From positions 62,389,001 to 62,453,000 of the forward strand of contig NC_057350.1 of NCBI RefSeq assembly GCF_016509475.1: DNA of 64,000 nt. The letters run 5' to 3'. The translations under genes and the position numbers were made by a program. This DNA is from Prionailurus bengalensis. Lineage: Eukaryota > Chordata > Mammalia > Carnivora > Felidae. Under the pieces are notes generated by a model. It did no database searches. It was not told the DNA's origin and saw nothing but the letters and a program-made list of their open reading frames with translations. This document shows, piece after piece, positions 13,060 through 25,055 of this stretch. Numbering within the stretch: position 1 is the stretch's first letter; each line of letters opens with the position of its first letter.

Positions 13060-13658
13060 CCACGTTCAGCCAGTACAGCTTCCTCTGGGTGAATGAATTG
13101 GGGGATTAAAGTTTATAATCTCCAGGCTGGAGAATTGAAGAGTCATTTTTGATGTTTAATTTGAACAGTGTACCTTAGAATTAAATTTGGGTTTCTCCTA
13201 CAAGTCAGTCTTGGATAAGCCTGAAGTATTTTCACAGTAACGTCCATCACATCTTTTCCATCACAACAGCATCAAATATTTTGGCATGCAAAATTTTGAA
13301 ATTTTAGGCTAATGCTTAGATTCCCTTTGGGTGACACTAGGAATTTATCTCAATGGTCTTTGAAATAAAACCCTACGCCCAATTTCTCCATCCATACCAA
13401 CCCCCTGAGGAATCATATGTTCATTCCATTAACACTAACCACTTAAAATTCAAATGTAATTGATAATCATGGCATTGGGGAAAGAATAAGGTCTGAAGGG
13501 GACAGGAGTTTACACTTTCTTGTACCAAATGATCTTGGTACAATGTATGTACTTCTGATGTCCTCTTCCCTGCTGCCTTCTGTGAAGATTTGTTAGAGCT
13601 GGCCATACACAAGGTGCTGAACCTTTCCTGGGAGTAAGCAACAAAGGCTCCATAATTT

Positions 13659-13698
13659 TTAATATTTATTTATTTTTGAGAGAGAAAGAGACGGAGAC

Positions 13699-13745
<47 letters not shown>

Positions 13746-13917
13746 CAGAGTGTGAGCAGGGGAGGGGCAGAGAGAGAGGGAGACACAGAATCCAAAGCAG
13801 GCTCTGGGCTCTGAGCTGTCGGCACAGAGCCCAATTCAGGGCTCGAACTCACAAACCATGAGATCATGACCTGAGCCAAAGTGAGACGCTCAGCTGACTG
13901 AGCCACTCAGGTTCCCC
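13659..13917 (-). mobile_element. CAN-SINE (tRNA-Lys type, felid subfamily), minus
   Basis: Head GGGGAACCTGAGTGGCTCAG at the right end, internal A/B-box-like promoter region, GA-rich (CT on the sense strand) segment, and an AATAAATA tail at the left. Flanked by a 16-bp target-site duplication with two mismatches (AAAGGCTCCATAATTT at 13643-13658, AAAGGGCCCATAATTT at 13918-13933). Confidence 0.93.
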
Positions 13918-14828
13918 AAAGGGCCCATAATTTCTGTGGCTGTTGGTCACTAGTAGGGTCTAAGTCCCACAATAATAGGTTTTCACTATTGAGAAGGACC
14001 TTGGCTATCTCATAGCCTTTGAGACTCAGAGAAGAAAACATTTTCAGGTGAGACAATTACCAATCCAAGTGAGTGGTCATGAGAACTTAAGAAGGGTAAT
14101 GTCTGGCCATGCAGCTTTCTCTGTGACTCTGGTCTGGGGATAGACTCTGTAAGGATTTCTGTTGGATTTCTAAGGAGGGTGCCTCAGAATTGGTAATTGT
14201 TTGCATTTCATGAAGCTTTAACTTGATTGCATTGTCTTTGCAGGGAGACCTGGGTGATTTTTGTGCCATGAGGCTGGCTGATGGAGGCATGTGGAGTAGT
14301 TCCTGGGAGACCGCAGCAGTCTGGGTGTACTGAAGAAAGGGGAGGTTATCTGAAGACCTGGGAGAACACTGAGGCAGGAGAGAATATTAAGTGTTCAAGA
14401 GCTTCATATTAGGAAACACTACTCTATTTCCTTTAGCAATGTATCCATTTTAATAGCCAACAAGACACAGTAAAGTAGGCTCTATATTTTTTCTGAGAGC
14501 CCAGTCATTGGACAGCGAACATTGCCAAAAGTGCAGATCTGCAAGAATTAACCACGGCCACACATGGAAAGTGGGAGAGGGAATAACTTGTTCAGTTCCA
14601 GAGATTTAAAAATGAATAGCTACCAAGAGCAATATAGGGGTTATGGGCTTTTTGTGAACGAGAAAGTTTGCAATTTGGGAAACATAGTGGCAAATACGTT
14701 ATGAAAATTATTATCACAAATTATTGAGATGAAATGAACTCAAGTGTATAAGACCCCAATATATGCTATGAAATCTTAATTTTAACACATAGAAGATATT
14801 CTTTAACATATAGAAATAAGAGCCATAC

Positions 14829-14861
14829 CTTTTTGCTTGAAGTGCACGGTGGTGCCAATTT
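14829..14861 (-). CDS. LSAMP: LSAMP short cassette exon 2 (33 bp, 11 residues)
   Basis: This 33-bp exon has an acceptor TTTCTTTTTTAG and a donor GTATGGCTC on the minus strand. It starts with AA, reads IGTTVHFKQK and ends with G, which joins GG of the terminal exon to give Gly. Like the 36-bp exon it is symmetric phase 1, so either exon, both or neither can be included. With both included the stalk reads K-RVSPTIPHPIQE-IGTTVHFKQKG before PGSVRG. The stretch upstream of the acceptor is unusually rich in U and A in the transcript, including runs of U, which suggests polypyrimidine-tract regulation (inference). The peptide agrees with what I remember of the long LSAMP isoform. Confidence 0.92.
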
Positions 14862-15194
14862 CTAAAAAAGAAACATTTAACAAAACAAAAAACAGATAAA
14901 AAAATTTTTTTTTTATCAACTGAAAATAAGCACAAAGGTAATCTGGTACTCTCCACTGAAAGGAGAATGGGACAAAAGGTAGAAAGAACATTCTAATAGA
15001 AACACATATTGGTAGAGATTGAAAGAAAGGCTCATGGAAAGAGATTGTTTTGTTGGAACAAACGTGCAGTCGGAGGTGGCAAAAACAATTTCCAACTACA
15101 AATATTTGATGTTACATGTTATGTGTATAGACAAGTACAAGAACTCTGAGAATGGCAGGTAAAAGTACTCTTGACCGCAATTTAATGGAATGAT

Positions 15195-15685
15195 GGAATG
15201 TGTCTAGCCTCCGATCCCATCCTGGCATTTTGTCCCTGGTTGGTTCATCTCAGGCCAATCGACCTTCATATTTTTCTTCTAACTAAATCCATTCCAACTT
15301 TAGAACTTGTGCACATGCTGTTTCTTCTGCTTGGAATGTTTCTCCCCCAGATCTCTGAATGGCCCAGGCAGTCACTTCATTCAGATTTCTGCTGAAATGA
15401 CCCAACTCGGGAAGGACTTCTCCCATCACCTTATCAAAATGGTACCCTCTGTCACTTTCCATTCTTTTACCCTGATTTATTAATGTTATTAACACTTATC
15501 CCTACTTGGTATCATTGTATACATTTCCTTATTTGCTTGGTTAGAGTTTATCTCCTCCACTAGAATATATGTTCCATGAAGGCAGAAGCAGTGTATGTCT
15601 TGTCAATTATTGTATCCCTGTGCCTGCATTAGAGTCTGACATTCAGTATGTGTGCAATAAATACTTGTTGAATGTGTAAATCTCA
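15195..15685 (+). mobile_element. L2 3' end, plus
   Basis: Typical L2 text: TGCTGTTTCTTCTGCTTGGAA, CACTTCATTCAGATTTCTGCTGAAATG, and the end GTGCAATAAATACTTGTTGAATG. Long and well kept for an L2 copy. Confidence 0.78.
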
Positions 15686-15984
15686 GGGTTGGAAGAGCTC
15701 ATACAAGTCAAATACTTGAATTCCCTTTTGACTATCTTTATCAACTAAACTAGAATACTGTTTGATCTTTAGAAGTAAATATGGAAAATTTCCATAGGAT
15801 ACCACATTGACTCACAGGACCAACTGAATGGTTAATTAGATACAGGAGTCCAAACCATGGCTGTGGGATATGGACTGTTTTCTCTGAAGATCAGGATGTA
15901 GCCTTGAACCCCTCAATGACACGCTTTCATGAAGGAAGTAAATTGACTGAGCTCTGAAGCTAAAGAGAGTCTTTTGAACTAGAC

Positions 15985-16490
15985 ATCCATTTACCTCATT
16001 TTCCTGCTTAAAACTTTTTCATGCTTTCTTGTGTCTTCCAGGATAAAGACCCAAATCCTTAGCATGGCACCTAGGACTCTACCCCTTCATCTCTCCAGCC
16101 TCATCAATGTCTGTCATCTCTGCATCCTAGCCCACATGCCTTCCTTCATTCTCCAGGGTATAATGTTTTTTTCTGTTGTAGGGCTGATGGCCCAATGTTA
16201 TCACTACTAGAAATCCCACTTCTCCTTTAGAATTCATTTATAACTTCCACAGGGAAGGCTTCCTTAGTCCCCTTAGTAAAATTCAGTCCCTTTTTTTATA
16301 AGCTCTGCTCTCCTTCATAACACTCATCTCAGTTTTAATTTTAAATACATTTGTCTGAGGTTTTGAGTAATGCTTGTCTTCATTACTGGACTGTGAGTTC
16401 CATGGAGCAGGGGCTGTCTCTGCTACTGCCCCTTGTTGTAGTTTAGCCAATGCATGAAGGCACTCTGCATGCACAATGGGCCAAAACAGA
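15985..16490 (+). mobile_element. L2 3' end, plus
   Basis: Contains the L2 phrases CTTAAAACTTTTTCATG, CCAGGATAAAGACCCAAATC and GACTGTGAGTTCCATGGAG. It is the second L2 within 1.3 kb in the same orientation and is interrupted by some insertions. Confidence 0.7.
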
Positions 16491-17329
16491 TTTAGAATTA
16501 CTGAAATATGAGAAAAATAAATATATGCCAGGCATCTTCCTAACAGAGTCTCTGTTAAAACAACAGAGAGTCTGAGTAGCTAAATTATTACCCGATTTAA
16601 CACAAAGGGGTCAGAACTTTAGAATTAGGTCTTCACAGTTCCTTGGGGTTCAGTGCAGTCTATTTCCTTCACAGATTTTCCATTTGTTTATCCAAAGGAG
16701 GTCACAAGGAGAAGTCCTCAAACAGCATACTGTTTTCTGGTTTTCTTATGATGGCTATAAGAAGGGCACAATTTTCCTAGAGTCTGAGATCTTGAAAATG
16801 TTTGGCTACAATTCAGCATTAGTGAAACTAGTATAAGCCAGGCTGTTCCTAACAGCAAGCTGTGTCTATGTGTAAGAACGGCTTTCCTAAACTCGTCAGA
16901 TGTGGGTGGAGGGATCCTAGTGTGAATGTTCTTTTGAATTATGATCGCTGGTGGACCTCCAGATGTACTTCTGAAGATGCTCAAAGCTATTGGCACCTGT
17001 CTTTCTGTCTTTGAGGAGTTAGTCTATTACTTGCACAAGTAATTGAAGTCTTCTGTATGGAAGCCCATACAGAAGGATGTAGAGAGAATTCTGCCCCTCT
17101 CCTAGCAGAATCCAGGAACTGTTGTCATTTTTACTCCAGAAGTGAAGCTAGATTTCATCAAGATATTAAGACAGTAGTCTCTACCTGTTGACCACACTGA
17201 TCATTTGACCACTGATGTTTCAATTGTGTATTAAACATACTGCCACTAATTTTTCTAATATTCTTTGAAATAAATGCTTTGGCTTAAAAATTGTTGAAGA
17301 GGCACTGTAGAGAATGTACTTAATATAAT

Positions 17330-17450
17330 GTGAGAAAACTGAGGCCCAGAGAGGCTAATTGGTTACCCAGGCTCACACAGAACAGAGCTGAGACTGAAAT
17401 CCAGGGCTCCCACTTCTCCAGCCATAACCCTGTCCCTTATTCTACAATTT
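17330..17450 (-). mobile_element. MIR, minus
   Basis: GAAAACTGAGGCCCAGAGAGGCTAA followed by GGCTCACACAGAACAGAGCTGAGA. Partial element. Confidence 0.62.
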
Positions 17451-17824
17451 CCCTCTGGTACTTTTGTGAAGGCAAGGCTATGTACCTATATAGCCTATAT
17501 AACTCTAGGTTTATCATAGGATATTTACATGACTCTCCCGACCGGGGACAGTTTGGCTCTGCTCTTGTGCAGAGTGAACTTCCCTTCTTTCTTTGGTCAA
17601 GCCTTCTAGTTTCTCATTCTTTAGAATTTGTAAGTATGCTGCAAGGTCATAGAGTGATTGCTTCTTGCCCAAAGAGGCCTAGATCCCTAATGGAGCCATC
17701 TTTATATAAAGAACACTTGGTTCCCCCTGCTCTATCCCTGATCCACAGGCCTTCTGGGATAATTCCAAGCAACTGTTCAGGAGCCTGGGTGGGCAGGAAG
17801 ACCAACAGTCCTGCTCAAGCTAGA

Positions 17825-17975
17825 AAATATCACTAAACCTCTCTGTGCCTCAGTTTCATTATCTGTAAAATAAATTTAATTAACATGCTCCTTATAAATT
17901 TGTGCTATGGGTTAGATAAATTAATTATCATACTGTACTTGGAATGCTGCCAGATACATAGTAAGAGTTATTGTT
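17825..17975 (+). mobile_element. MIR, plus
   Basis: CTAAACCTCTCTGTGCCTCAGTTTCATTATCTGTAAAATAAA, then the TGCCAGATACATAGTAAG end. It lies 380 bp from a MIR in the opposite direction. Confidence 0.68.
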
Positions 17976-18654
17976 ATCAGATTTGTGGTAAAATCCCTTC
18001 TAGGGAGGACTTTCAGTGAAAGTTTGGTGGAAAAGAGAAAAATATATCTTAACAAGTAGGCCATGCCAGTGCAGATCCAAAGAACAACAACAAAAGTCTA
18101 CTGCACCAATACGGATGAACAAAACATTAACAGGTGTTAGCACACTGCAGTGATAGGGAAGCAGAATGACTAGGCAGCGTGTTGGTCTGGAGAACTCCAG
18201 CGATATGCCTGGTTAACCAGTCAGTGACTCAGGCCTGGATAAGAGTCTACATGTCCTAAATATTTCTCTTAGGGATCAGAAACTCCCCTACTAATTGAAA
18301 AGAGTTATTAAAAGAAGGATTTGAAAACGTTGCTCCAATATTATACTCTATGAATAAAAGCTCACAAAAAATCAGATAAAAAATATGCATTTGCTTGAAA
18401 CACCTTTAAAAAGCAAACCAGCTTACCAATTAAATTTTAGGAAGCACTCCCTATTGCAATAGATAAACTGGTTTGTGAAATGCTAATGATCTTAAGACTT
18501 GGAATTCCATTTATCTTTAGGAAAAGAGAACAGAGTGCTTATTCTGTACTATTATTTCCTATTTATCCTCTTCTGTTGGAATAGAACCTTCCTTTTTGAG
18601 GAGCAAAAACCCTGCACGTTTTTTGAGCCTGGCACTTTGAAATCCTGGTTGTGT

Positions 18655-18732
18655 GCTGCCATCTTGTGGTAATATAAAGACATATTCCTATGTTCTGCCT
18701 AAAGGAATTGCCTTTGTCCACCAGGTGGCAGT
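18655..18732. promoter_or_regulatory. Divergent pair of CTCF-like motifs
   Basis: CCACCAGGTGGCAGT on plus (18718-18732) matches the core pattern CCASYAGRKGGCRSY at all 15 positions. CCACAAGATGGCAGC on minus (18655-18669) matches 14 of 15. They point away from each other, 48 bp apart. Binding is not proven by sequence. The two sites also form an imperfect inverted repeat, so a small MITE-like element is an alternative reading. Confidence 0.55.
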
Positions 18733-19310
18733 AGTGGGAAAAAATAAAAACTTTTTATCACTCAGCGCCAGCATGAAAGGTTACATTTCAAAAAGGAGTA
18801 TTTCTTATTCTTACGGAAGAGAAAAAAAAAATTTTTTTGTTGTTGTTCTTAACAACTGAAAATTATTCTTCTTTTTGTAGTGCTAAGGTGATTCCAAATT
18901 CTTAAGTAAAACTACCGTGACGGGCATATTATTTCTGTAGGGATTCCCTGGACACACTCATTAGAATACATTTGAAACCTATGATTTTTATACCTTTCAG
19001 GAAAACATCTTACCACACATTGACCCTGCTTTAACAAATACACTTAACAAGTAAGCGTGACAACGCAGGTACAAAGAATAAAATAAAAAGATAAATCTAC
19101 TGCATCAATACAATGGACAAAATTTTGGGGAAGTTTAGTACAGAGAAAGTTCTAGAATTCTCTGGAAGCATTATTGCTACATGCTTAGACTTTAGCTCTG
19201 GCTGATGGAGTACAAGGAGACCGTGGGGGAAAAGAATTTAACACTAGAGAAAGCAAGTGTTATGACACATTTATTTATGCTCATCCGTCTTTGACTTTTA
19301 ATTTTCAGAT

Positions 19311-19519
19311 TTTTAAAAAGTTTATTTATTTATTTTGAGAGAAAGAAAGAGAGATCGGGCAGGGGAAGGGCAGAGACAGAGGGAGAGAGAGAATCCCAAG
19401 CAGTCTGTGTGCTGTCAGTGCAGAGGCCAACATAGGACTCGAACTCACGTGGGGCTTGAACTCATGAACCCTGAGTTCATGAGTCTGACACTTAACCAAC
19501 TGAGCCACCCAGATGCCCC
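19311..19519 (-). mobile_element. CAN-SINE, minus
   Basis: Head GGGGCATCTGGGTGGCTCAG at the right end; GA-rich middle; A/T tail at the left. A partial repeat of its middle (two 'gaactca' segments) makes it slightly irregular. No clear target-site duplication was found. Confidence 0.9.
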
Positions 19520-19584
19520 TAACTTTACACCTAGCCATGTTAGACAAGCCTGCAACATTGGAAAGAGCCGATTCAGTCTCTCTA

Positions 19585-19735
19585 ATAGGCATAGACCATG
19601 TCTTCCTTGTTTACTACTGTCATCTCAGCTCACTATTTCTCTAGCATGGAGTAAGTGTCCAACAGATTTGCTGAATAAATGCCCATGCATAAATGAATGG
19701 ATAGATGAATGAACACATGAATGAGTGACTCAATC
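19585..19735 (+). mobile_element. L2 3' terminus, plus
   Basis: Ends in GTAAGTGTCCAACAGATTTGCTGAATAAATG followed by a (GAATGAAT)-like tail, the usual L2 end. It starts right after the CAN-SINE at 19311-19519. Confidence 0.6.
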
Positions 19736-20082
19736 AATTAATACCTGAAGATCTATCCTAGCTGGGATTCTAGGTAAAGGAAGATTCTATTCTGCTTTAG
19801 GAACCATCATGCCCTAGTGGCAAGGCAAAATTATTGCTGAGAATTCAGGCATTTGAAGAGCCAGATGGGGCCAGGAGTTACTTTCATCAGTCCCCAAATT
19901 CAGGCAGGTAGAAAAATTTTTGGAGTGTTGAACTTTATTTAAGAATATCTTCCCAACTAATGAAAATTTAAATTTTGGAAGATAAAAACCCAGGCTTCTA
20001 TTTTTGTCCAAAGGCCAGAAGACTTATTCTTACCTCTTACCTTCTCATCTTCCATGATGTGGTAGGATTCATTTATTCATTC

Positions 20083-20135
20083 TCTCTCTCTCTCTTTTTC
20101 CCTTTTTCTCTCCCTTTCTTTCTCTCTCATTCTCT
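20083..20135 (+). repeat. CT-rich simple repeat
   Basis: (CT)n with TTT interruptions within an LSAMP intron. Confidence 0.85.
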
Positions 20136-21320
20136 TCAGGAATTGAAGTCAGTGATATGAAGGTGAGAGAGATGTGTCATTGGAAACTCTAGAGTTTATA
20201 CTTTGGAAAAATCCCTTACTGTCCTAGGTAATGTACAAGTCTGTGTTTATGAACAACTTTGGCATTTTTCCTTCTTTGAGTTCTATCTGGAAGAGAAGAT
20301 GAGGGTACAACCAATCCATAAAGGGAAGAATTGATTTTCAGTGCTTTGACTCTCTGGACTCTTAACCACTTACCTCGAACCCGCTGCTTCTAAGCACTCA
20401 TTCATTCCCAGCCATGTGTAGGATATACAGAGCTTTGGAGGTCTATGTTGTTTGTGCGGTTGTTCTAATTTCATGATTACTTGAACATAAATGGCTCACT
20501 TTTTAACCTGCCACAGCCATTTGAACAAGGAAACATTCTCTCCTCTGCTGTGTATGGCACAACTCTTTGTAGAAGGCCAGTCATCTGATATGCCTTAAGG
20601 TTTTGAAAATGACATATGAGTTTGAAGATGTAAAATGATTAATTGCCCTCCCCCACCCCTGGTTCCCCACCATTCTGGGCCATCTAGTAAGACTGTATGT
20701 TCAGGAGACAGGGAAGGTCCAAATTCAATGGGGATCTTGCCCTCCAGTTGCCTGGAGAAAGTGAGAGAGACATGGGGTTAAAATCCTTAAGGGATTTAAT
20801 AAAAGAAATGAAGAAGATTCAATGCACTGTCTCATCTTCCTTCACTGATGCTGAACACCTGAAGCATAACATTTATAAGGTTCCTCGATGGGCACTTATG
20901 CTTTATGTGCTCTTTTACTTTTTGTCACTGTTTTGAAAAACAAAACCCTTATTATTATAGTGGCTTAAAAGGGGGATGTTTATTAATTCAATTTTCAAAT
21001 ACACTTTCAAGCTTAGACAGTTATTAATTTCTTTCTCGCAGGTTTCTCCACTGAGAGGCTTTAGGCAACAGCAGCATCTACTTGCAAGTATTATTATTAT
21101 TTTTTTTTGACATAGAAAAAGATATGCCTGTGATTTCTGTTTAGGTTGTTGGAGTTTTTGATTATTTCCCACTTACTGTATTCATATTGTACAACCCTTC
21201 ATGCCTAATACCTCTGGAGTGATGTTCTCTGAGAACCACAGCAATGATTCTGGGTGTAGTTCAGGGGGAAAGGCCAAAATAGAGAAACAGGGCTAAACCT
21301 CAACCTTAAGGCTATTCTCA

Positions 21321-21433
21321 TTTTTTTTTATTTGTTCATTTTTTAAGTAAGCTCTACACCCAATGTGGGGCTTGAACTCATGATCCTGAGATCAAGAGTC
21401 ATATGCTGTACTGACTGAGCCAGCCAGGCATCC
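21321..21433 (-). mobile_element. Older short carnivore SINE, minus
   Basis: Only the tRNA-like head and the GGGTGTAGAGCTTACTTAAAAA segment are present, with no GA/CT-rich part. This fits an older CAN-SINE subfamily. The head has several changes (CTGGCTGGCTCAGTCAGTACAG), consistent with age. Confidence 0.8.
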
Positions 21434-21949
21434 TGATTCCTGTTTTCCTAGTTCATAGGTGGACTATTATCCTAACTACTAAGAGAACATATCAAACTAG
21501 CTGGAAACTAGGGAGTTTTAGTATGTCATCAGTATTTGAGAAAGGAAGATGGCTTTCCTTAACTAGCTTCAGGTCATGAAAGGAATCCTACACTTTACTT
21601 TCAAATACTTGTAAGGGCTTTCCTCTTCACATTTGAACAGAAATGGACCTCACATGTTTGGTGCTATTTAGGAGTGAGTCGGAGCCCTAAATGTTTGAGC
21701 AGAATATTTGCCACCCTGGACATAGGGTAATAACTCCTTGTTAAATGAATACACAAACCCAAACCAAATGAAGGCTGATGTAATTTCTAATTGTATAATG
21801 TGAATAAAATATTTGAGAGTCATTTTTTTATTCTCATCAATTAGTGAACAATTCTCTATAACCAAATGTTCTACAGTAAAGAGGATCAGAAATTTTTTTA
21901 AAGGTTATTACATTAAAAAAGACAAATTTATAAAAGGGGAATATTACTA

Positions 21950-21995
21950 CACCAATTTAGAGAGAGCGCTCTCACCAATTTAGAGGTAAGCGCTC
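21950..21995 (+). repeat. 23-bp tandem duplication
   Basis: CACCAATTTAGAG appears twice, each time followed by a GCGCTC end. The copies differ mainly by AGA against GTA. No gene nearby. Confidence 0.85.
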
Positions 21996-24284
21996 CCATA
22001 TCTGAAAGGCAGGGGGGCTATTACTGGAAATCCTGGAGGTGACACAAAGGAAATGTCTTATAGGACGAGTCAGGGTGGACTTGGATCTGGAAGAGATGTG
22101 AGTGAGCTGGCAGCTGTGGAGACAGCCCTGGCCCCGGGCAGGAGGGCTGGTCCTGAGCCTGCCCACGCTGTGAGCAAGTCAAGAAACACACTCAGCCTCA
22201 GAAAGGACAGAAAACAGAGAATGGCCTAGGTGTTTTAACTTAAACATTTTATAGTCTACTGACAGCTCACACCTCAGATGAAACATTTGTCTGTATCATA
22301 TTAATGATATTATCTCTGAGGAGAGAGATATATGTGATCTTTATTTTCTTCTCTATAGTTTCATACATTTTCAAAACCTTCCATAATGAGAATGCATAAC
22401 ACTTATTATCAGAATAGAAAATTATTTATAAAAACAAAGAATTGCATTAAAAGAGAAACCTCGAAATATGGGGAAAAGAAAATAATAGTTGGCTTTGGGT
22501 TGACATTATAACAAGGAGATTGAATTTTTTTTCTCTTTTTTAGTTGGCTGGCATCATAGAGCAAAACCAAACAGAAGGTAAGATAGGTAATGTCTAATTT
22601 CTATAAGGAATATAGTCTTAACAACATAAAATGACAAGGCAATAAAAAAATGCTTTATATGGGTTTATGAGGTCCTTCTGACCGTAGGCTTGATATAATT
22701 GCTCTGTAGAGTAGTATAGGTGCGCGATTTGACTTTAACTGCTATGGACCCTGCTCAATGGCAATATGGATTGTTATAGAAAGTGCAGATTGGCCAAGCA
22801 TTCCCACCACAAAGAGAGGGCTTCATTAAGTCTGTTATAGCAAGTCAGCTTTCTCAAATCCTACAGGTTTCTTATATAGCCTGAGAAATTTAAATTTTAA
22901 TAATCAATGAATTAAAATGTTAGAGAATGCCCAAGGGTCTAAGTTTAATAAAGGAGTTTCCCAGGGCCACTCCACCTAAAAAACATATGAGATTAAAAAA
23001 ACTCCACAAGTAAATGTATTTGAATCAGCTGTCAGTAACGTATTGGGGCCAGACATGCAGTTTCTGCCTTCTAGAACAAACAACTGCTTCTGCCCTTGTA
23101 TCTAGAATGCACCTGTTGTACCTGTGGGTACAATTCTGGCCTTTTGCCCTTGTTGGAATTTAAAGACCAGTCATCTCATTTAATAAAGAACTACCTCCCA
23201 ACCCCAAATCTGCTTAGTTGTTGGTACAAAGTAGATTATATTTTCCATGTTTAAAAACATACATTTTATGTATATTTTAAAGCCTTTTGTGCCTTCATTT
23301 ATTTGACTTGCTAAAAAGGATTAAAAGCACAGGTTTGCGTAGGTCTCTAGAGATTGTCATTCTTTCTGGTTTTCTTCCTCTCTTTTCATTTCCCAGTCTT
23401 AAATTGTGAATTGCAGATCCATTTTAGAATACATTTTAGATTTAAATTCTAAGATTCAAGACTGTCTTTAATCCATGTAATGTGTGTTTTCATTTTGTGT
23501 GTTTCAAAATAAAAAAAACCATTCAAATACCATAAAACAAAGTAACTGGCCTGCAGAATTTGAATGTTGAGATAACAAATGAATTTGTGAGGTTTTGGGG
23601 ACCAAAGCTCTTGGAAATAAGATAAGGGACTAAAGAACGTGGTACGCTCTGGACCTATATCCCTTGGACCTATGTCTACGGCACTAAGCATCACAGTTCA
23701 GGACTTGGTAAAGGCAGTCGTGCTTTGGACCTCTGCCAAGTGACTTTATTACTCACAGTGCCAGGATGCCTCAGTGATTCATACTCCTGCTGCATCACTG
23801 ACTCCAAATATAACATCACCACCAGGTTCTGGAGCAGATCCTTGAAAATATTGATGGCCCCTTACAACCTGACCCTTCCTACAACTAAAATTGAAATTTA
23901 CCATCAAACCTCCCTGTTGAGAGGCTCAAAGTTTTCCCTAGATGTTCTGCCAAATAGGCTCTCAGTATTTTTTTTTTCCAAAAACCTCACCCAGAACAGT
24001 GCTACCTACCATACATAGAGTATACAGTATTGGTACATGTCTGTACAAATAAGCCAACAGATATTTCTTGTCTTCAAAGTATAACAGAGGTATAAATGCA
24101 AATTCCCTTGCCTTTAAACCCCACTGGTTTGTCACATGTCTTTTCTTTTTAAAACAGGCCAGATGCAAATGAGAAGGAATAAGAAACTATTAGGGAAACG
24201 GCATTTTTCAGATTTTAAGAATTAATTAGACTTAATATTGTTTAACTCTCTCCGGATTCTAAACTTTTGTATGTACTGGAATGT

Positions 24285-24580
24285 TTGCTCCTCTGTTTCC
24301 TCCTTTCTGCCTTTTAAACTTCACTTTCACCTGGAAGCCTTCTCTGACCAGTCCAGGCTCCCTTTTCTGTGCTCTATACAGGTATACAGGTATCCTAACC
24401 TTAGTAACGTTTCTTATGATTGCTTAACCCTCATCCACTGTCCCATCTGGTCTGTAAGCTCTGTTAGTGCAGAGGCTGTGTCCTGCTTATTTTCCACAGT
24501 CATTTTCAAGACCAAGCTCAGAGTTTGCCCTAGTCCTAGGATAGGTTTTTTGTTTTGTTTTGTGTGAATGAATGGTGTGG
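24285..24580 (+). mobile_element. L2 fragment, plus
   Basis: Contains CACCTGGAAGCCTTCTCTGACC and TCTGTAAGCTCTGTTAGTGCAGAGGCTGTGTC, both L2-like. It lacks a clean tail. Confidence 0.6.
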
Positions 24581-24999
24581 TCCACATATTGTCCATTGTC
24601 AGATAAACTGGGCCAGAAATTACTTGCACTGGCCATCAAGAATGAAGTCTCTTTCTTGTGTTCCTAATGGTAAGAAATCTCAAGAAAAAGAAAACACGAA
24701 CTCTAAAAGAAACCGTAAAAAGCACAAGAAAGTGGAGAGTACATCCAAGTGGAGAACAACAAATCACACTATTAATTGAATGACTTAGGATGGGAGGGTT
24801 GATACTCTAAGGGAAGACCAACGTCCAATGAGTGAGATTGTTCTTTTTTTTTTTTCTTTTTTTTTAGCACTGCAACACTGAGCACCTTTCAACGATGAAC
24901 TTACCTGTGTTCTGGAGCTCTGGCGAGGAAAACAGAACCCATCTCCCAAGTTACTTTCTAACTTGCAGTTCAACAAAGAGAACTGCAAGCTACTGCTTG

Positions 25000-25055
25000 A
25001 TTTTTTCTTTCTTTCTCTCTTTTTCTTTCTTTTGTTCTCTTTATTTTTATAGTTG
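25000..25055 (+). repeat. CTTT-rich pyrimidine tract
   Basis: Irregular (CTTT)n stretch in the intron. Confidence 0.8.

Larger units (their letters stand above)
8720..14828 (-). other. LSAMP: LSAMP intron between short exon 2 and the terminal exon
   Basis: A 6109-bp intron with clean GT..AG borders. It holds two MIR-type remnants (9275-9480, 10055-10290), AT-rich microsatellite-like stretches (10514-10566, 11280-11440), a CTCF-like motif (13045-13059) and one CAN-SINE (13659-13917). The remainder is unique sequence in which I see no gene. Confidence 0.85.

Noticed and set aside
17330..17836. 168-codon open frame on the plus strand
   Set aside because: The longest frame in the window, but it begins inside a reverse MIR, shows no domain, and lies inside an LSAMP intron. 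Expected by chance at this scale.
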